A DNA stretch of 64,000 bases from JAXGXJ01 sp963816155 (lineage in GTDB: Bacteria > Actinomycetota > Thermoleophilia > RBG-16-64-13), in the NCBI GenBank assembly GCA_963816155.1, contig CAWFJE010000004.1, positions 181,851 to 245,850 of the forward strand. The letters run 5' to 3'. Positions 27,298 through 35,201 of the stretch are shown here, piece by piece (positions within the stretch are counted from its first letter, which is position 1; each line of letters starts with the position of its first letter). Below the pieces are notes generated by a model that was not told where the DNA came from, made no database searches, and saw only the letters and a list, made by a program, of their open reading frames with translations. The position numbers and the translations under genes were made by a program.

Positions 27298-27322
27298 TTC
27301 GCCAGCCGGAGCACACAGCCCC
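27298..27322. repeat. 25-bp repeat partner of 29023-29047
   Basis: TTCGCCAGCCGGAGCACACAG-type sequence sharing the exact core GGAGCACACAGCCCCA with 29023-29047. The two copies are in direct orientation and lie on either side of the NapH-like gene and its repeat-rich upstream region. Confidence 0.6.
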
Positions 27323-27336
27323 AGCATTCCGGCGGG

Positions 27337-28653
27337 TCAGGGACCGTTGTGCGCCACGTAGGCGCGGACCTCAGACATCTCGAAGCCATATTGGGCCGCC
27401 AGGTCCTTAAGGGCGGCGCTGGGCGGTTCTGACTCTGGGATTCCGAACTCCTGTAGGAAGGCCGGGAAGTCCGCGACCATGCTTTCGATCTCGGCCAGGG
27501 TCGTTCGCCCGCGTATGGTTTGCGCGTCCTCGCCGGCGGCCACTCCGGAGTCCTGACCTGCGTCCTCAGCGGCCGGCTCCGCGGATTCCTGCTCCACGCT
27601 GCCGGTCCCGCCGCCGCCTCCTCCTCCTCCTCCTCCTCCACCTGCTCCGTGACCGCCGATGAAGAAGTCACCGCTCACGTTGGTGATGAGGATGGGCAGG
27701 ACGAAGGCGGCTACGGCCACAGTCGCCAGGACAGCGCGAGGCAGGGCACGGGGGCGGTTCCAGCGGGCAGGGGGCACGCGTTCGAACCAACTGCGCACTC
27801 CCAAAGTCATGCCGGTGCGGACGTTCACGGGGCAGGACTCCACGCACTTGAGGCAGCGGGTACACTCGATGTCGCGCACCGCGGTGACCTTCGACACCTG
27901 GATGTTCACCGGGCAGGCCTTGTCACATCTCCCGCACGAGGTGCAGGTCTCTGCATCGCGCCTGATACCGAGGAGGGAGAAGGAATTGAACAGACCGTTG
28001 AAGGCTCCCAGCGGACAGGCGTAGCGGCTGAAGGCCCGGGGGATGAAGAGCGATGCCAGCACCGTCGCCGCCACTACCGCATACCCGCTCCAGGCGATGG
28101 CGTCAGTCCAGATGTGGAAGAGGTTGTAGTAGGGATCCCAGTCCTCGAAGATCAGCCGTCCCGTGCGTGCCGTCTGTACCAGGACCCACACGAGCACGAC
28201 GTACTTGAGGTATTCCATGCCCTGGTCGATACGGCGCGGCACCCTGTTGAATAGGCGCGGCCACAAACGCTCGCCCATGCCGCCGAGCCCTTGCTGAACG
28301 GTGCCCAGCGGACAGATCCAGCCGCAGAAGGATTTGCCCGTCAACACCAGTCCGATGAGCAGCGCAAGCAGCATGATGAACACGGCCGAATGGAGCTTGG
28401 CGACGTAGGAGCCCTCCACAAAATAGGTGTAGAGGTTCACGATCCCCCCGAGGGGACATATGGTGTGGAGGCCGGCGGCCCACGTACTCCCGGCTGTGTT
28501 GGCCACCACGATGACCAACACATAGATGGCCACGGCCGTTTGGATGCCGTACCGGAGGGGCTGCAGAGAGCGGACCCGGCGGACCCTCTCCGGTCTGTTG
28601 GCGTTCTCGGTATCTTCCGACAAGGTCATCTTCCTGTCCGTGTGACTGGTCAC
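27337..28653 (-). CDS. NapH/NosR-like membrane polyferredoxin with poly-Gly linker
   Basis: A 438-residue membrane iron-sulfur protein likely to carry electrons across or along the membrane. Helices surround two family motifs, CGWICPLGT and YACPLGAF. Two 4Fe-4S ferredoxin sites follow (CTSCGRCDKACP and CTRCLKCVESCP). After a further helix comes a run of about 12 glycines and an acidic linker, then a C-terminal segment of about 65 residues (TTLAEIESMVADFPAFL, EFGIPESEPPSAALK) that resembles small helical domains in other polyferredoxins. The redox partner is not in the window. The start is uncertain: GTG 28653 has no clear ribosome site, and ATG 28629 has AGGAAG very close. Confidence 0.88.
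   Translation of the reverse strand: MTSHTDRKMTLSEDTENANRPERVRRVRSLQPLRYGIQTAVAIYVLVIVVANTAGSTWAAGLHTICPLGGIVNLYTYFVEGSYVAKLHSAVFIMLLALLIGLVLTGKSFCGWICPLGTVQQGLGGMGERLWPRLFNRVPRRIDQGMEYLKYVVLVWVLVQTARTGRLIFEDWDPYYNLFHIWTDAIAWSGYAVVAATVLASLFIPRAFSRYACPLGAFNGLFNSFSLLGIRRDAETCTSCGRCDKACPVNIQVSKVTAVRDIECTRCLKCVESCPVNVRTGMTLGVRSWFERVPPARWNRPRALPRAVLATVAVAAFVLPILITNVSGDFFIGGHGAGGGGGGGGGGGGTGSVEQESAEPAAEDAGQDSGVAAGEDAQTIRGRTTLAEIESMVADFPAFLQEFGIPESEPPSAALKDLAAQYGFEMSEVRAYVAHNGP
27611..27645 (-). repeat. Trinucleotide repeat coding the poly-Gly run
   Basis: A run of CCT/CCG/CCA triplets on the plus strand, read as GGN codons in the NapH-like gene. It gives about 12 consecutive glycines, and length changes would keep the frame. 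Confidence 0.85.
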
Positions 28654-28694
28654 CAGTACTGTAGCGGACGGAAATGAGAGTTGTCTAAGAATGG

Positions 28695-28762
28695 GGCGGA
28701 GGTGATGACCATCCGCTCAGCTGCGTATTCACGAGTCTTCGCGGACGGTCATCACCTCCGCC
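28695..28762. repeat. Large inverted repeat, 22-bp arms
   Basis: Left arm 28695-28716 begins GGCGGAGGTGATGACC. Right arm 28741-28762 is its complement, with one mismatch in 22. The loop is 24 bases. There is no U tract on either strand, so it does not look like a terminator. Confidence 0.85.
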
Positions 28763-28801
28763 TGAATGGGTGGGGCGCGCAAGGGCGCCAGGTTCGCAGC
28801 C

Positions 28802-28833
28802 GCAGTCAGGGCTGCCGCGCGCCCAAGTCCCCC
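28802..28833. repeat. 32-bp direct repeat, copy 1
   Basis: Starts GCAGTCAGGGCTGCCG and ends CCCAAGTCCCCC. It matches 28951-28982 at 30 of 32 positions. Confidence 0.85.
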
Positions 28834-28950
28834 CCGATGGTCGTCCGGGGTCGCTAGGCCAGGAGGGCGTGGTGTCGAACCCCGCCCCCACACCTCAGTC
28901 GAGTAAGGGGTCGTTCCCAAAAGGAGGTAGGAGAGCGGTTGCCGGCTCTG

Positions 28951-28982
28951 CAGTCAGGGCCGGCGCGCGCCCAAGTCCCCCT
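28951..28982. repeat. 32-bp direct repeat, copy 2
   Basis: Starts GCAGTCAGGGCCGGCG and ends CCCAAGTCCCCC. It is the same orientation as copy 1, 149 bases away. Confidence 0.85.
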
Positions 28983-29022
28983 GATCAGGCAAGCTGAGGC
29001 TGGGTGCGGAAGGATCGTGACT

Positions 29023-29047
29023 TCGCAGCTGGAGCACACAGCCCCAA
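29023..29047. repeat. 25-bp repeat partner of 27298-27322
   Basis: TTCGCAGCTGGAGCACACAG-type sequence with the exact core GGAGCACACAGCCCCA, just after the stop of the NYN gene. Confidence 0.6.
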
Positions 29048-29057
29048 CTTGCCTCCC

Positions 29058-29819
29058 TTACTCGACGAACCCTTCCACGACGTACGTCCACCCAGCCTTC
29101 TTGTCGCGATGCAGCTTGATCAGGCCTCGCTTCTCGGCATCCACCAGTAGGCTGCTGAAGCTGCGGTAGCCGTAGGCCGACTCGCTGAACGACGGTTTCT
29201 TGCGCTGCATGGTGTCTTTGACCATGGAGGCGAAAATGGGGTCCTTGTTCTCCCGGATGAGGGCTGCGATCGACTCCAGCATGAGGTCGTAGACGTCCTT
29301 CTTGTCCGCCGGGATGTCGGGCGCCGCGGGGCCGGTCGGTGTGGGCGCCGGCTGCTTCTCCAAGTCTTCGTAGAAGATGAACTCGTCGCAGTTGCCGGCC
29401 AAGAGGTCGGAGGTGGACTCCTTCATCCCCAAACCGATGACATGCTTCCCATTCTCCTTGAGCTTGGAGACCAGCGGCGAGAAGTCCGAATCGCCCGACA
29501 CGATGACGAACGTGTCGATGTGGTCCTTGGACCAAGCCAGGTCCATGGCATCGACGGCCAGGCGGATGTCGGCAGAGTTCTTGCCCGTCATCGACCGTCT
29601 GGGGATCTCGATGAGTTCGATGGCGTTCTCGTGGAGCGGCTTGGTGTACTGCTTGTACTCGTTCCAGTCGGCGTAGGCCTTCTTGACGATGACCTTCCCT
29701 TTCTCTACCAGACGCTCAAGGATCTTGTGAATATCGAAGTCGCCGCGCCGGTGTTTGAAGCCTATAGCCAGGTTCTCGAAGTCGATGAAGACGGCCAGGG
29801 TGCGCTCGGTCTCGGCCAT
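29058..29819 (-). CDS. NYN (LabA-like PIN) domain protein with C-terminal LOTUS/OST-HTH domain
   Basis: A 253-residue protein. The NYN domain (about 1-165) has the acidic residues expected of a PIN-like nuclease: FIDFENLA, GKNSADIRLAVDAMDLA and VSGDSDFSPLVSKLKENGK, then a DEFIFYEDL end. After a short Pro-rich linker, residues about 180-250 match an OST-HTH/LOTUS fold (SIAALIRE, IFASMVKDTMQRKKPSF, YGYRSFSSLLVDAEKRGLI). Such pairs are thought to act on RNA, with LOTUS binding RNA or a partner. ATG 29819 is supported by AAGGAG 12 bases upstream; longer in-frame versions have no ribosome site. It is divergent from the second RRM gene about 200 bases away. Confidence 0.9.
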   Translation of the reverse strand: MAETERTLAVFIDFENLAIGFKHRRGDFDIHKILERLVEKGKVIVKKAYADWNEYKQYTKPLHENAIELIEIPRRSMTGKNSADIRLAVDAMDLAWSKDHIDTFVIVSGDSDFSPLVSKLKENGKHVIGLGMKESTSDLLAGNCDEFIFYEDLEKQPAPTPTGPAAPDIPADKKDVYDLMLESIAALIRENKDPIFASMVKDTMQRKKPSFSESAYGYRSFSSLLVDAEKRGLIKLHRDKKAGWTYVVEGFVE

Positions 29820-30017
29820 AATGTGTCTGAGCTCCTTCCAGCGTGGGGCACGCGTGTGTTCTCTCGGATGGATTCTTGCACGTTTTGCCTTGTCATGTGC
29901 CTTGTCGTGGAAGGTGATATACTGCCTCGCGCATTCGTTGGGATCACGTTCAGTCGCCGCGCCGAGCCTACATCTCTCCGCCACACTGATTCCTGGCCTC
30001 TCGTATGTGCACCGTAA

Positions 30018-30031
30018 CTCCGTACTTGGAG
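30018..30031 (+). promoter_or_regulatory. Ribosome-site hairpin in the leader of RRM gene 2
   Basis: CTCCG-TACT-TGGAG: the same five-pair stem as at 18313-18326 but with a different loop. It covers the GGAGG that precedes GTG 30038. Confidence 0.6.
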
Positions 30032-30037
30032 GATGTA

Positions 30038-30376
30038 GTGAACCAGGCGAAATTGTATGTCGGCAACCTCAGCTATAGCACGTCTGAAGACGCTCTGCGG
30101 ACTGCTTTTGAGGCCCACGGGACCGTGAATTCGGTCAATCTGATCACCGACCGTGACTCGGGACGTCCCAAGGGCTTCGGCTTCGTAGAGATGGGCTCTC
30201 CTGAGGACGCTCAGAAGGCCAAAGAGGCTCTCGACGGCACCGAACTCGACGGTCGCACGCTGAAGGTCGACGTGGCTAAAGAGCAGGCTCCGCGCCAGCC
30301 CCGTTCCGGTGGGTACGGCGGCGGCGGAGGCGGTTACGGGGGCGGTGGCGGCGGCTACGGCGGCAGCCGCTGGTAG
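30038..30376 (+). CDS. Small RRM-domain RNA-binding protein with Gly/Tyr-rich tail (paralogue 2)
   Basis: 112 residues: one RRM with RNP2 (KLYVGNLS) and RNP1 (KGFGFVEM), then a tail made of GGYGGGGG-type repeats ending GGSRW. The RRM is strongly like the protein at 18007, with RPRSGGYGG-type junctions in common. Gly-rich tails of this type occur in cyanobacterial Rbp and plant GRP proteins, which respond to cold; that response is not shown here. GTG 30038 is chosen because GGAGG is five bases upstream and the same sequence surrounds the start of the paralogue. The transcript ends in a strong terminator at 30405. Confidence 0.93.
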   Translation: MNQAKLYVGNLSYSTSEDALRTAFEAHGTVNSVNLITDRDSGRPKGFGFVEMGSPEDAQKAKEALDGTELDGRTLKVDVAKEQAPRQPRSGGYGGGGGGYGGGGGGYGGSRW

Positions 30377-30404
30377 TCCCCTAGGGACCCACGACGTCGT
30401 TTTG

Positions 30405-30433
30405 AACGCCGGCCTTCGGGCCGGCGTTTTTTT
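30405..30433 (+). terminator. Rho-independent terminator after RRM gene 2
   Basis: Ten-pair stem AACGCCGGCC with a TTCG loop and a run of seven T. The GC core is identical to that of the terminator after RRM gene 1. Confidence 0.92.
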
Positions 30434-30554
30434 GCGCTCAGGCTTGAACCTGGGGCGAAAGCGGTAAGGTTAAGGTGGAATCCTCAATACGGGGAGCCGA
30501 GACACCGCGGTCGGAGTCTCGGGGTGAGTGAAAACACGGACGAGCGAGGGGATC

Positions 30555-30998
30555 ATGAGTCTGGTAGTCGTCGGTGTGGACGGATCTGAGCACGGAAGTG
30601 CGGCGCTGGCATTTGCCGCCGAGGAAGCGGCTTTGCGTGGGGCCGACCTACGCATCGTCTGTTCCTGGGAGACCCCGGCGGGCATGACGATGGAGGCGGG
30701 GATGGTACCCGGCATCTTCGACAGTTTTCGTGAGGAGGCCGAGACCATCGTCCGCGACGCGGCCGATTGGGTTAGACAGGTGAATCCCGGACTGAGTGTG
30801 GAGATGAAAGTCGTCGGCAGTCACCCGGTCACGGCTCTTTTGGAAGAAGGAAGGGCGGCGGATGTGCTCGTGGTCGGGACTCGCGGCAGGGGCGAGCTGG
30901 CGGGGATTCTGCTCGGCTCTGTGAGCCAACACCTCATACACCAGGCGCCTTGCCCCGTGACGGTGGTGCCCATGCCGCCCAAAGAGAAGAGTTCCTAG
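30555..30998 (+). CDS. Universal stress protein (UspA family)
   Basis: A 147-residue single-domain USP. It opens with VVVGVDGSEHG and ends with the ATP-binding signature VVGTRGRGELAGILLGSVS (G-2x-G-9x-G-S) followed by HQAPCPVTVVP. The nucleotide-binding residues are intact, so it is probably an ATP-binding type. ATG 30555 follows GAGGGG; an in-frame upstream ATG is less well placed. It stands alone between a terminator and a convergent gene. Confidence 0.93.
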   Translation: MSLVVVGVDGSEHGSAALAFAAEEAALRGADLRIVCSWETPAGMTMEAGMVPGIFDSFREEAETIVRDAADWVRQVNPGLSVEMKVVGSHPVTALLEEGRAADVLVVGTRGRGELAGILLGSVSQHLIHQAPCPVTVVPMPPKEKSS

Positions 30999-31119
30999 CG
31001 CCGCAAGGCGCGGGCTGCCGTGGGGTGTGACTGGCGCGGCTGTCCGCTGCGCCACATAGCGCGGGCCGGCACCAGCCGCGACTCGGCGGCGGCTCGGCCG
31101 CCGCACAGGCCGCGACCTA

Positions 31120-32361
31120 CTAGAGCATCTCCAGGAAGCTCTCCATGGCCTGCATGGACTTCTCCTGCTGAGGACCCCCGCGGGCCAGCGCGTCGCCATC
31201 GATGGCCAAGAAGGGGATCCCCGCCTCAGCGAAGGCTGTCCGGATCACGGGAACCGAACCGAGGCCGTGGCGGCAGCCCCAGTGGTTGAAATGCACCGCT
31301 CCGTCCACGTTCAGGCGCTTCGCAAGCTCCACGTTGAGCCGGGCGCGGCGTGAGGACGTGCCCCAGAGTGCGTTGTCGGTCAGGCGTCTGGCCAGGCCGG
31401 GGAAGGGATCGTCGGGGTCGACGGGCTCCAGGTGCATCTGTCCCATCTCCTCGAAGATCACCGCCGCCCCTCGGTCACGTATAAGGTCGAACAACTCCCT
31501 GTCGTGATGGGGCACGGTGTGCAGCCACAGTAGTCGCTTGAGTCGGCCGCCACCGGAGGCGGTGGGAGGCAGGAGGTCGCGGCGCCCTCTCTCCGTGAGC
31601 AGTCGCTCGAAGTCTTTGGCGCCCTCTTCCGTACCCCACAGAAGCTGTCCCAGAAAGACCATGGCAAAGGTGAGGCGGCCGTCCATTTCCAGGTTGCCGA
31701 CCACGCGTTCGGACATGATGTGGCCCCAGGCGACGGAGGCTCTGTTCGACAGTTCCACGGCTCGTCTCAGGTCGGGGGAACGGCCGGTCCAGCGGCCGAT
31801 ATTCTCGTGCAGTTCCCGCATCTGGGCAGCCACATCGGCGACGACCTCGAGTGGAGCTTCGCCTTCGTCGGGCGGCAGAGGGACGCGCAGCTCGACGAAG
31901 GGCACGGTGTGACGCAGGGCCAGCATCTCCAGCAGACACTCCTTGCCCAGGCACAGAGGGGTGGTCCCCAAGCACATCGACGGAGGCGGCAGCAGGTCGT
32001 TCTCTTCGGCCGCCAGGGCGACGCGATGGTAACTGCAGACATCTCGGGCCAGAGGCATGCGCGCGGCTGCAGCTTCCACCGTCTCCCGCAGGTCGGTCCC
32101 CGTCAGGACGGCCGAGCCTATCTCGGGGATGAACGGGGTGATGCCGTAGGAGGTGAGGAGTTCCGTGGGGAAGAGGTAGGAGACCCAAGGCACGATGGCG
32201 CCGGGCTTGAACATGTCGAGAGAGGCGCTGAGGGCGTGAAGTTCCATGTAGCGGCGGGCGGTGCGGGCCTGCATGGCCTTCCAACGCACCTGGGCCAGGT
32301 AGGCAGTCCGGATGACCGCGGCTCGGGTCCCTTCACCGGTGACGTCCGCCAGGCCGGGCAC
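31120..32361 (-). CDS. 2-hydroxyacyl-CoA dehydratase D-component family subunit (large)
   Basis: A 413-residue protein of the HgdA/HgdB, BcrB/BcrC superfamily. Visible features include IVPWVSYLFPTELLTSYGITPF near the N-terminus, DVCSYHRVALA, a Cys-rich MCLGTTPLCLGKECLLEML, FEEMGQMHLEP, and a C-terminal HFNHWGCRHGLGSVPVI block with a Cys that could hold a 4Fe-4S cluster. Such subunits remove water from 2-hydroxyacyl-CoA or reduce aromatic acyl-CoA, and need an ATP-driven activator. No activator gene is in the window. GTG 32361 begins four bases after the stop of the upstream partner, so the two form an operon. The true substrate is unknown. Confidence 0.85.
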   Translation of the reverse strand: MPGLADVTGEGTRAAVIRTAYLAQVRWKAMQARTARRYMELHALSASLDMFKPGAIVPWVSYLFPTELLTSYGITPFIPEIGSAVLTGTDLRETVEAAAARMPLARDVCSYHRVALAAEENDLLPPPSMCLGTTPLCLGKECLLEMLALRHTVPFVELRVPLPPDEGEAPLEVVADVAAQMRELHENIGRWTGRSPDLRRAVELSNRASVAWGHIMSERVVGNLEMDGRLTFAMVFLGQLLWGTEEGAKDFERLLTERGRRDLLPPTASGGGRLKRLLWLHTVPHHDRELFDLIRDRGAAVIFEEMGQMHLEPVDPDDPFPGLARRLTDNALWGTSSRRARLNVELAKRLNVDGAVHFNHWGCRHGLGSVPVIRTAFAEAGIPFLAIDGDALARGGPQQEKSMQAMESFLEML

Positions 32362-32365
32362 GGGT

Positions 32366-33352
32366 CTAGCCCCCCGCTTTCATGAGCGCGTCCGCATCTG
32401 GATCGTCCAGTTCGTCCAAGAGGTCGTCAAGGAGGTCGTCGTCGAGCGACTGTGCCTCCAGGAACGCTTCCACCCGCGTGCGCAACGGCCCTGAAGCCTC
32501 GAAGGGAAAACCGACTTCGAGCTCCAAGAAGGGTAGCTCCCGCTCTTGGGCCAGACGAGCCACCTCCAGAGCGTCGTACGCGCCCGGGTCGCAGAAGCTC
32601 TGCCGGGCATAGATGATCGACGACGGACGGGCCTGGTCCAGGCGGCGCGTGAGGTGCGCCCGCCGGTCGGAAGTCGAGCGGCGAGGGCACATGCCGGCCT
32701 CCAGGATCAAAGCGGCAAGGCTCTCAGGGGCGGCATCTTCGGTTGCGGGGGAACCCAGTGCTTTCCAGCGGTCGGGTGATGTGCAGGACTCCAGTCCGGC
32801 TATCCTCGCTCCCAGATCGTCGATGAGGCGTAGAAACGAGTCATCGCTCAGGGGGCCGGCGACCACGAAGACGCCGCCCGGTTGCGGAAGGTGCGGATAT
32901 TCGAAGGGCGGACCGTCGGCCGCCGAGGCGGCTTTCGCCGGCGCGGCCGTGGGCGAGGAAGCCAGCGCCGACTTCTCCTGGAGCCACTGTTGCAGAGAGA
33001 CCAATCCTCCTGCGAGTGTCTCGCTGGCGCCGGGCGCAGACGAGCGGGGCACGGAGAGCACGTGTACCCGCTCTGGATAGGCGGAGGCGAGGAGGTCGCC
33101 CAGCCTGCGCATGGCGTCGCAGCCACCGGACACGACCACGCAGTCTTCGGGCGGAGCTTCGGCGAGGACGGCCTCGGCTGCAGTCACGAGGCGGGTGACG
33201 TACGGACAGGTCATGGGATGGACTCCCAGCGAGTCCCGCCGGGCCCGCACCGACGCATCCTGCAGGTGGTCTCCCAGCCAGCGTAGGGAGTGGCCGCTTC
33301 TCGTCACGAGCGCGGGGGGCAGGAGGCTGCAGGTGTAGTAGACGTTCGCCAT
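32366..33352 (-). CDS. 2-hydroxyacyl-CoA dehydratase-type subunit (small, acidic tail)
   Basis: A 328-residue partner of the preceding gene and first in the operon. It begins MANVYYTCSLLPP, like the YTCS-P opening of this family, and has further Cys in VVSGGCDAMRRLGD and ARQSFCDPGAYD. These are the three places where the family coordinates its iron-sulfur cluster. The middle has an Ala-rich low-complexity stretch, and the C-terminus is an acidic run (DDDLLDDLLDELDDPDADAL). The start ATG 33352 has no good ribosome site, but it fits the family start. A divergent promoter region of about 230 bases separates it from the CoA-transferase genes. Confidence 0.83.
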   Translation of the reverse strand: MANVYYTCSLLPPALVTRSGHSLRWLGDHLQDASVRARRDSLGVHPMTCPYVTRLVTAAEAVLAEAPPEDCVVVSGGCDAMRRLGDLLASAYPERVHVLSVPRSSAPGASETLAGGLVSLQQWLQEKSALASSPTAAPAKAASAADGPPFEYPHLPQPGGVFVVAGPLSDDSFLRLIDDLGARIAGLESCTSPDRWKALGSPATEDAAPESLAALILEAGMCPRRSTSDRRAHLTRRLDQARPSSIIYARQSFCDPGAYDALEVARLAQERELPFLELEVGFPFEASGPLRTRVEAFLEAQSLDDDLLDDLLDELDDPDADALMKAGG

Positions 33353-33584
33353 TCGAGAAGGAAGCTTAGGGCTCGAAGGCCCGTAAGGCAAGGGCCTGTC
33401 GCTTCGGGGGAGGAGATCGGGCGGAGTCGCTGAGTCCCGGGGAAGGTGCGGACGTCTTGCGACGACGCTTGCCCGTCCGCTGTTTCCTCGCCCAAGTGGG
33501 CCTCCCATGCTATAAAAGGTGCGGTCGTCGTCCGAGGCGGCGGCCCTGGTTGGAGAAAAACAAAGCCGTAACAAGCGGGGGAGC

Positions 33585-34283
33585 ATGAACAAGGTCTACC
33601 CAAGTGCTGAGGCCGCGATCTTCGATCTCGAGGACGGGGCTACCATCATGAGCGGAGGGTTCGGGCTCTGCGGGAACCCGGAGAACCTCATCCGCGCCAT
33701 CTACGACAAGGGCGTCCGCGACCTTACCGTCATGAGCAACAACTGCGGCACCGCCAAGTATGGATTGGGCGTCCTGCTCGAGAACGGCCAGGTGCGGAAG
33801 ATGATCTCGACCTACGTGGGTGAGAACAAGGTCTTCGAAGGCCAGTTCTTGAGCGGGGAAATCGAGGTGGAACTCGTGCCGCAAGGCACGTTCGCGGAGC
33901 GTATCCGTGCGGGAGGCGCCGGTATCCCCGCCTTCTACGTCCCGGCCGGAGTGGGCACACCCTTGGGTGAGGGCAAAGAAGTCCGGGTCTTCGAGGGCAG
34001 GGAGTATCTGCTGGAGCGCGGGCTGCGGGCCGACTTCGCCATCATCAACGCCTGGAAAGGCGATACGTATGGCAATCTCGTCTATCACGAGACGGCCCGC
34101 AACTTCAATCCTGTCATGGCAACCGCCGGGCGGATCACCATAGCCGAGGTCGAGAATCTTGTGGAGCCGGGAGAGCTTGCGCCCGACGAGATACACACGC
34201 CCGGCATATACGTCCAGCGTGTCGTCAAGGGTGAGCACTATGAGAAGTGGATCGAGAAACGGACCGTCCGACCGCGCCCCTGA
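33585..34283 (+). CDS. scoA: 3-oxoacid CoA-transferase subunit A (SCOT type)
   Basis: A 232-residue class I CoA-transferase alpha subunit. It carries GGFGLCGNPENLI, SNNCGT, ELVPQGTFAERIRAGGAGIPAFY, PAGVGTPLGEGKE, and the C-terminal YEKWIEKRTVR that marks succinyl-CoA:3-oxoacid transferases. It moves CoA between succinate and an acetoacetate-like acid. ATG 33585 follows GGGGGAGC. The beta subunit is 68 bases downstream. The order A1-B1-A2-B2 makes a four-gene CoA-transferase array. Confidence 0.93.
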   Translation: MNKVYPSAEAAIFDLEDGATIMSGGFGLCGNPENLIRAIYDKGVRDLTVMSNNCGTAKYGLGVLLENGQVRKMISTYVGENKVFEGQFLSGEIEVELVPQGTFAERIRAGGAGIPAFYVPAGVGTPLGEGKEVRVFEGREYLLERGLRADFAIINAWKGDTYGNLVYHETARNFNPVMATAGRITIAEVENLVEPGELAPDEIHTPGIYVQRVVKGEHYEKWIEKRTVRPRP

Positions 34284-34351
34284 GCGCCGCACCTTCGACT
34301 TCGTCCATCCGACCACCTTACCGATCGAACTACATCCTACGGGAGAAGATG

Positions 34352-35008
34352 ATGGGACTCACCAAAGAACAGATGGCCAAGAGGATCGCGGCCGAGTTCA
34401 AGGACGGCTACTACATCAACCTGGGCATCGGTCAGCCGACGATCGTCAGCAACTACATCCCCGAGGGCATCGACGTGTTCATCCATTCTGAGAACGGTGT
34501 CCTGGGGGCAGGGCCCTATCCCTACGAGGGGGAAGAAGATCCCGATCTCATCAATGCCGGCAAGGAGACCATCACGGTGCTCACCGGTGCCAGCTACTTC
34601 TCGAACGCCGATTCCTTCGCCATGGTGCGCGGCGGCCATGTGGACGCCACCGTGCTGGGTGCGCTGGAGGTGTCCGCGCAGGGCGATCTGGCCAACTGGA
34701 TGGTGCCGGGCAAGATGGTCAAGGGCATGGGCGGCGCGGGCGACATGGTGACGGGCGCCAAGCGGGTGATCATCATGATGGATCACACCACCAAGGACGG
34801 CAGGCCCAAGATCCTGAGCGAGTGCTCGCTGCCTCTCACCGGCAAGAAGTGCGTGCACCTGATAGTGACCGACCTGGCCGTCATCGAGGTCGCCCCGGAG
34901 GGCCTTGTGCTGCTCGAAGCGGCTCCCGGGCTCAGCCCCGAAGACGTGCAGAAGGTGACGGAGCCGCCGCTCGCGGTCGCCGCGGACTTCAAGAGCGTGG
35001 AGGTCTAG
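34352..35008 (+). CDS. scoB: 3-oxoacid CoA-transferase subunit B (SCOT type)
   Basis: A 218-residue beta subunit. It carries the catalytic Glu in HSENGVLGAGPYP, which forms the glutamyl-CoA intermediate, and NLGIGQPTIVSNYI upstream of it. FAMVRGGHVDATVLGALEV and GAGDMVTGAKRVI are also typical. ATG 34352 follows GGGAGAAG with six bases between; another ATG one codon earlier is too close to that site. It pairs with the gene at 33585. Confidence 0.93.
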   Translation: MGLTKEQMAKRIAAEFKDGYYINLGIGQPTIVSNYIPEGIDVFIHSENGVLGAGPYPYEGEEDPDLINAGKETITVLTGASYFSNADSFAMVRGGHVDATVLGALEVSAQGDLANWMVPGKMVKGMGGAGDMVTGAKRVIIMMDHTTKDGRPKILSECSLPLTGKKCVHLIVTDLAVIEVAPEGLVLLEAAPGLSPEDVQKVTEPPLAVAADFKSVEV

Positions 35009-35201
35009 CGGCGCGCACAAGGGCCTGGGAGCGGCCGGTGGAGCGCGTGTGTCTGAGCGGAGCAGTGTGCGTGGTCGCCCCGGTGTGAGATGTGCTCTTC
35101 GGTCGCCTCGTGGCGTTTCGCGTCGGACTACCCAACCTGTACAATGTTGCACGTAATCAATCCGTGGCAGCCTGACCAGTGCCACGCTACAGGAGAAGAA
35201 G

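Larger units (their letters stand above)
28654..29057. other. Repeat-rich 404-base spacer without a recognisable gene
   Basis: Between the starts/ends of two leftward genes. It holds a 22-bp-arm inverted repeat (28695-28762), two 32-bp direct repeats (28802 and 28951) and the 25-bp repeat at 29023. I found no supported protein start and no tRNA fold. It could be debris of a mobile element or an undescribed structured RNA. Confidence 0.55.

Noticed and set aside
28840..28900. Possible tRNA T-loop (GTGTCGAACCCCGCC)
   Set aside because: No matching acceptor, D or anticodon arms can be drawn around it.
31000..31119. Terminator between the stress protein and the dehydratase gene
   Set aside because: There is a GC-rich hairpin (GGCGGC...GCCGCC) but no T run on either strand.
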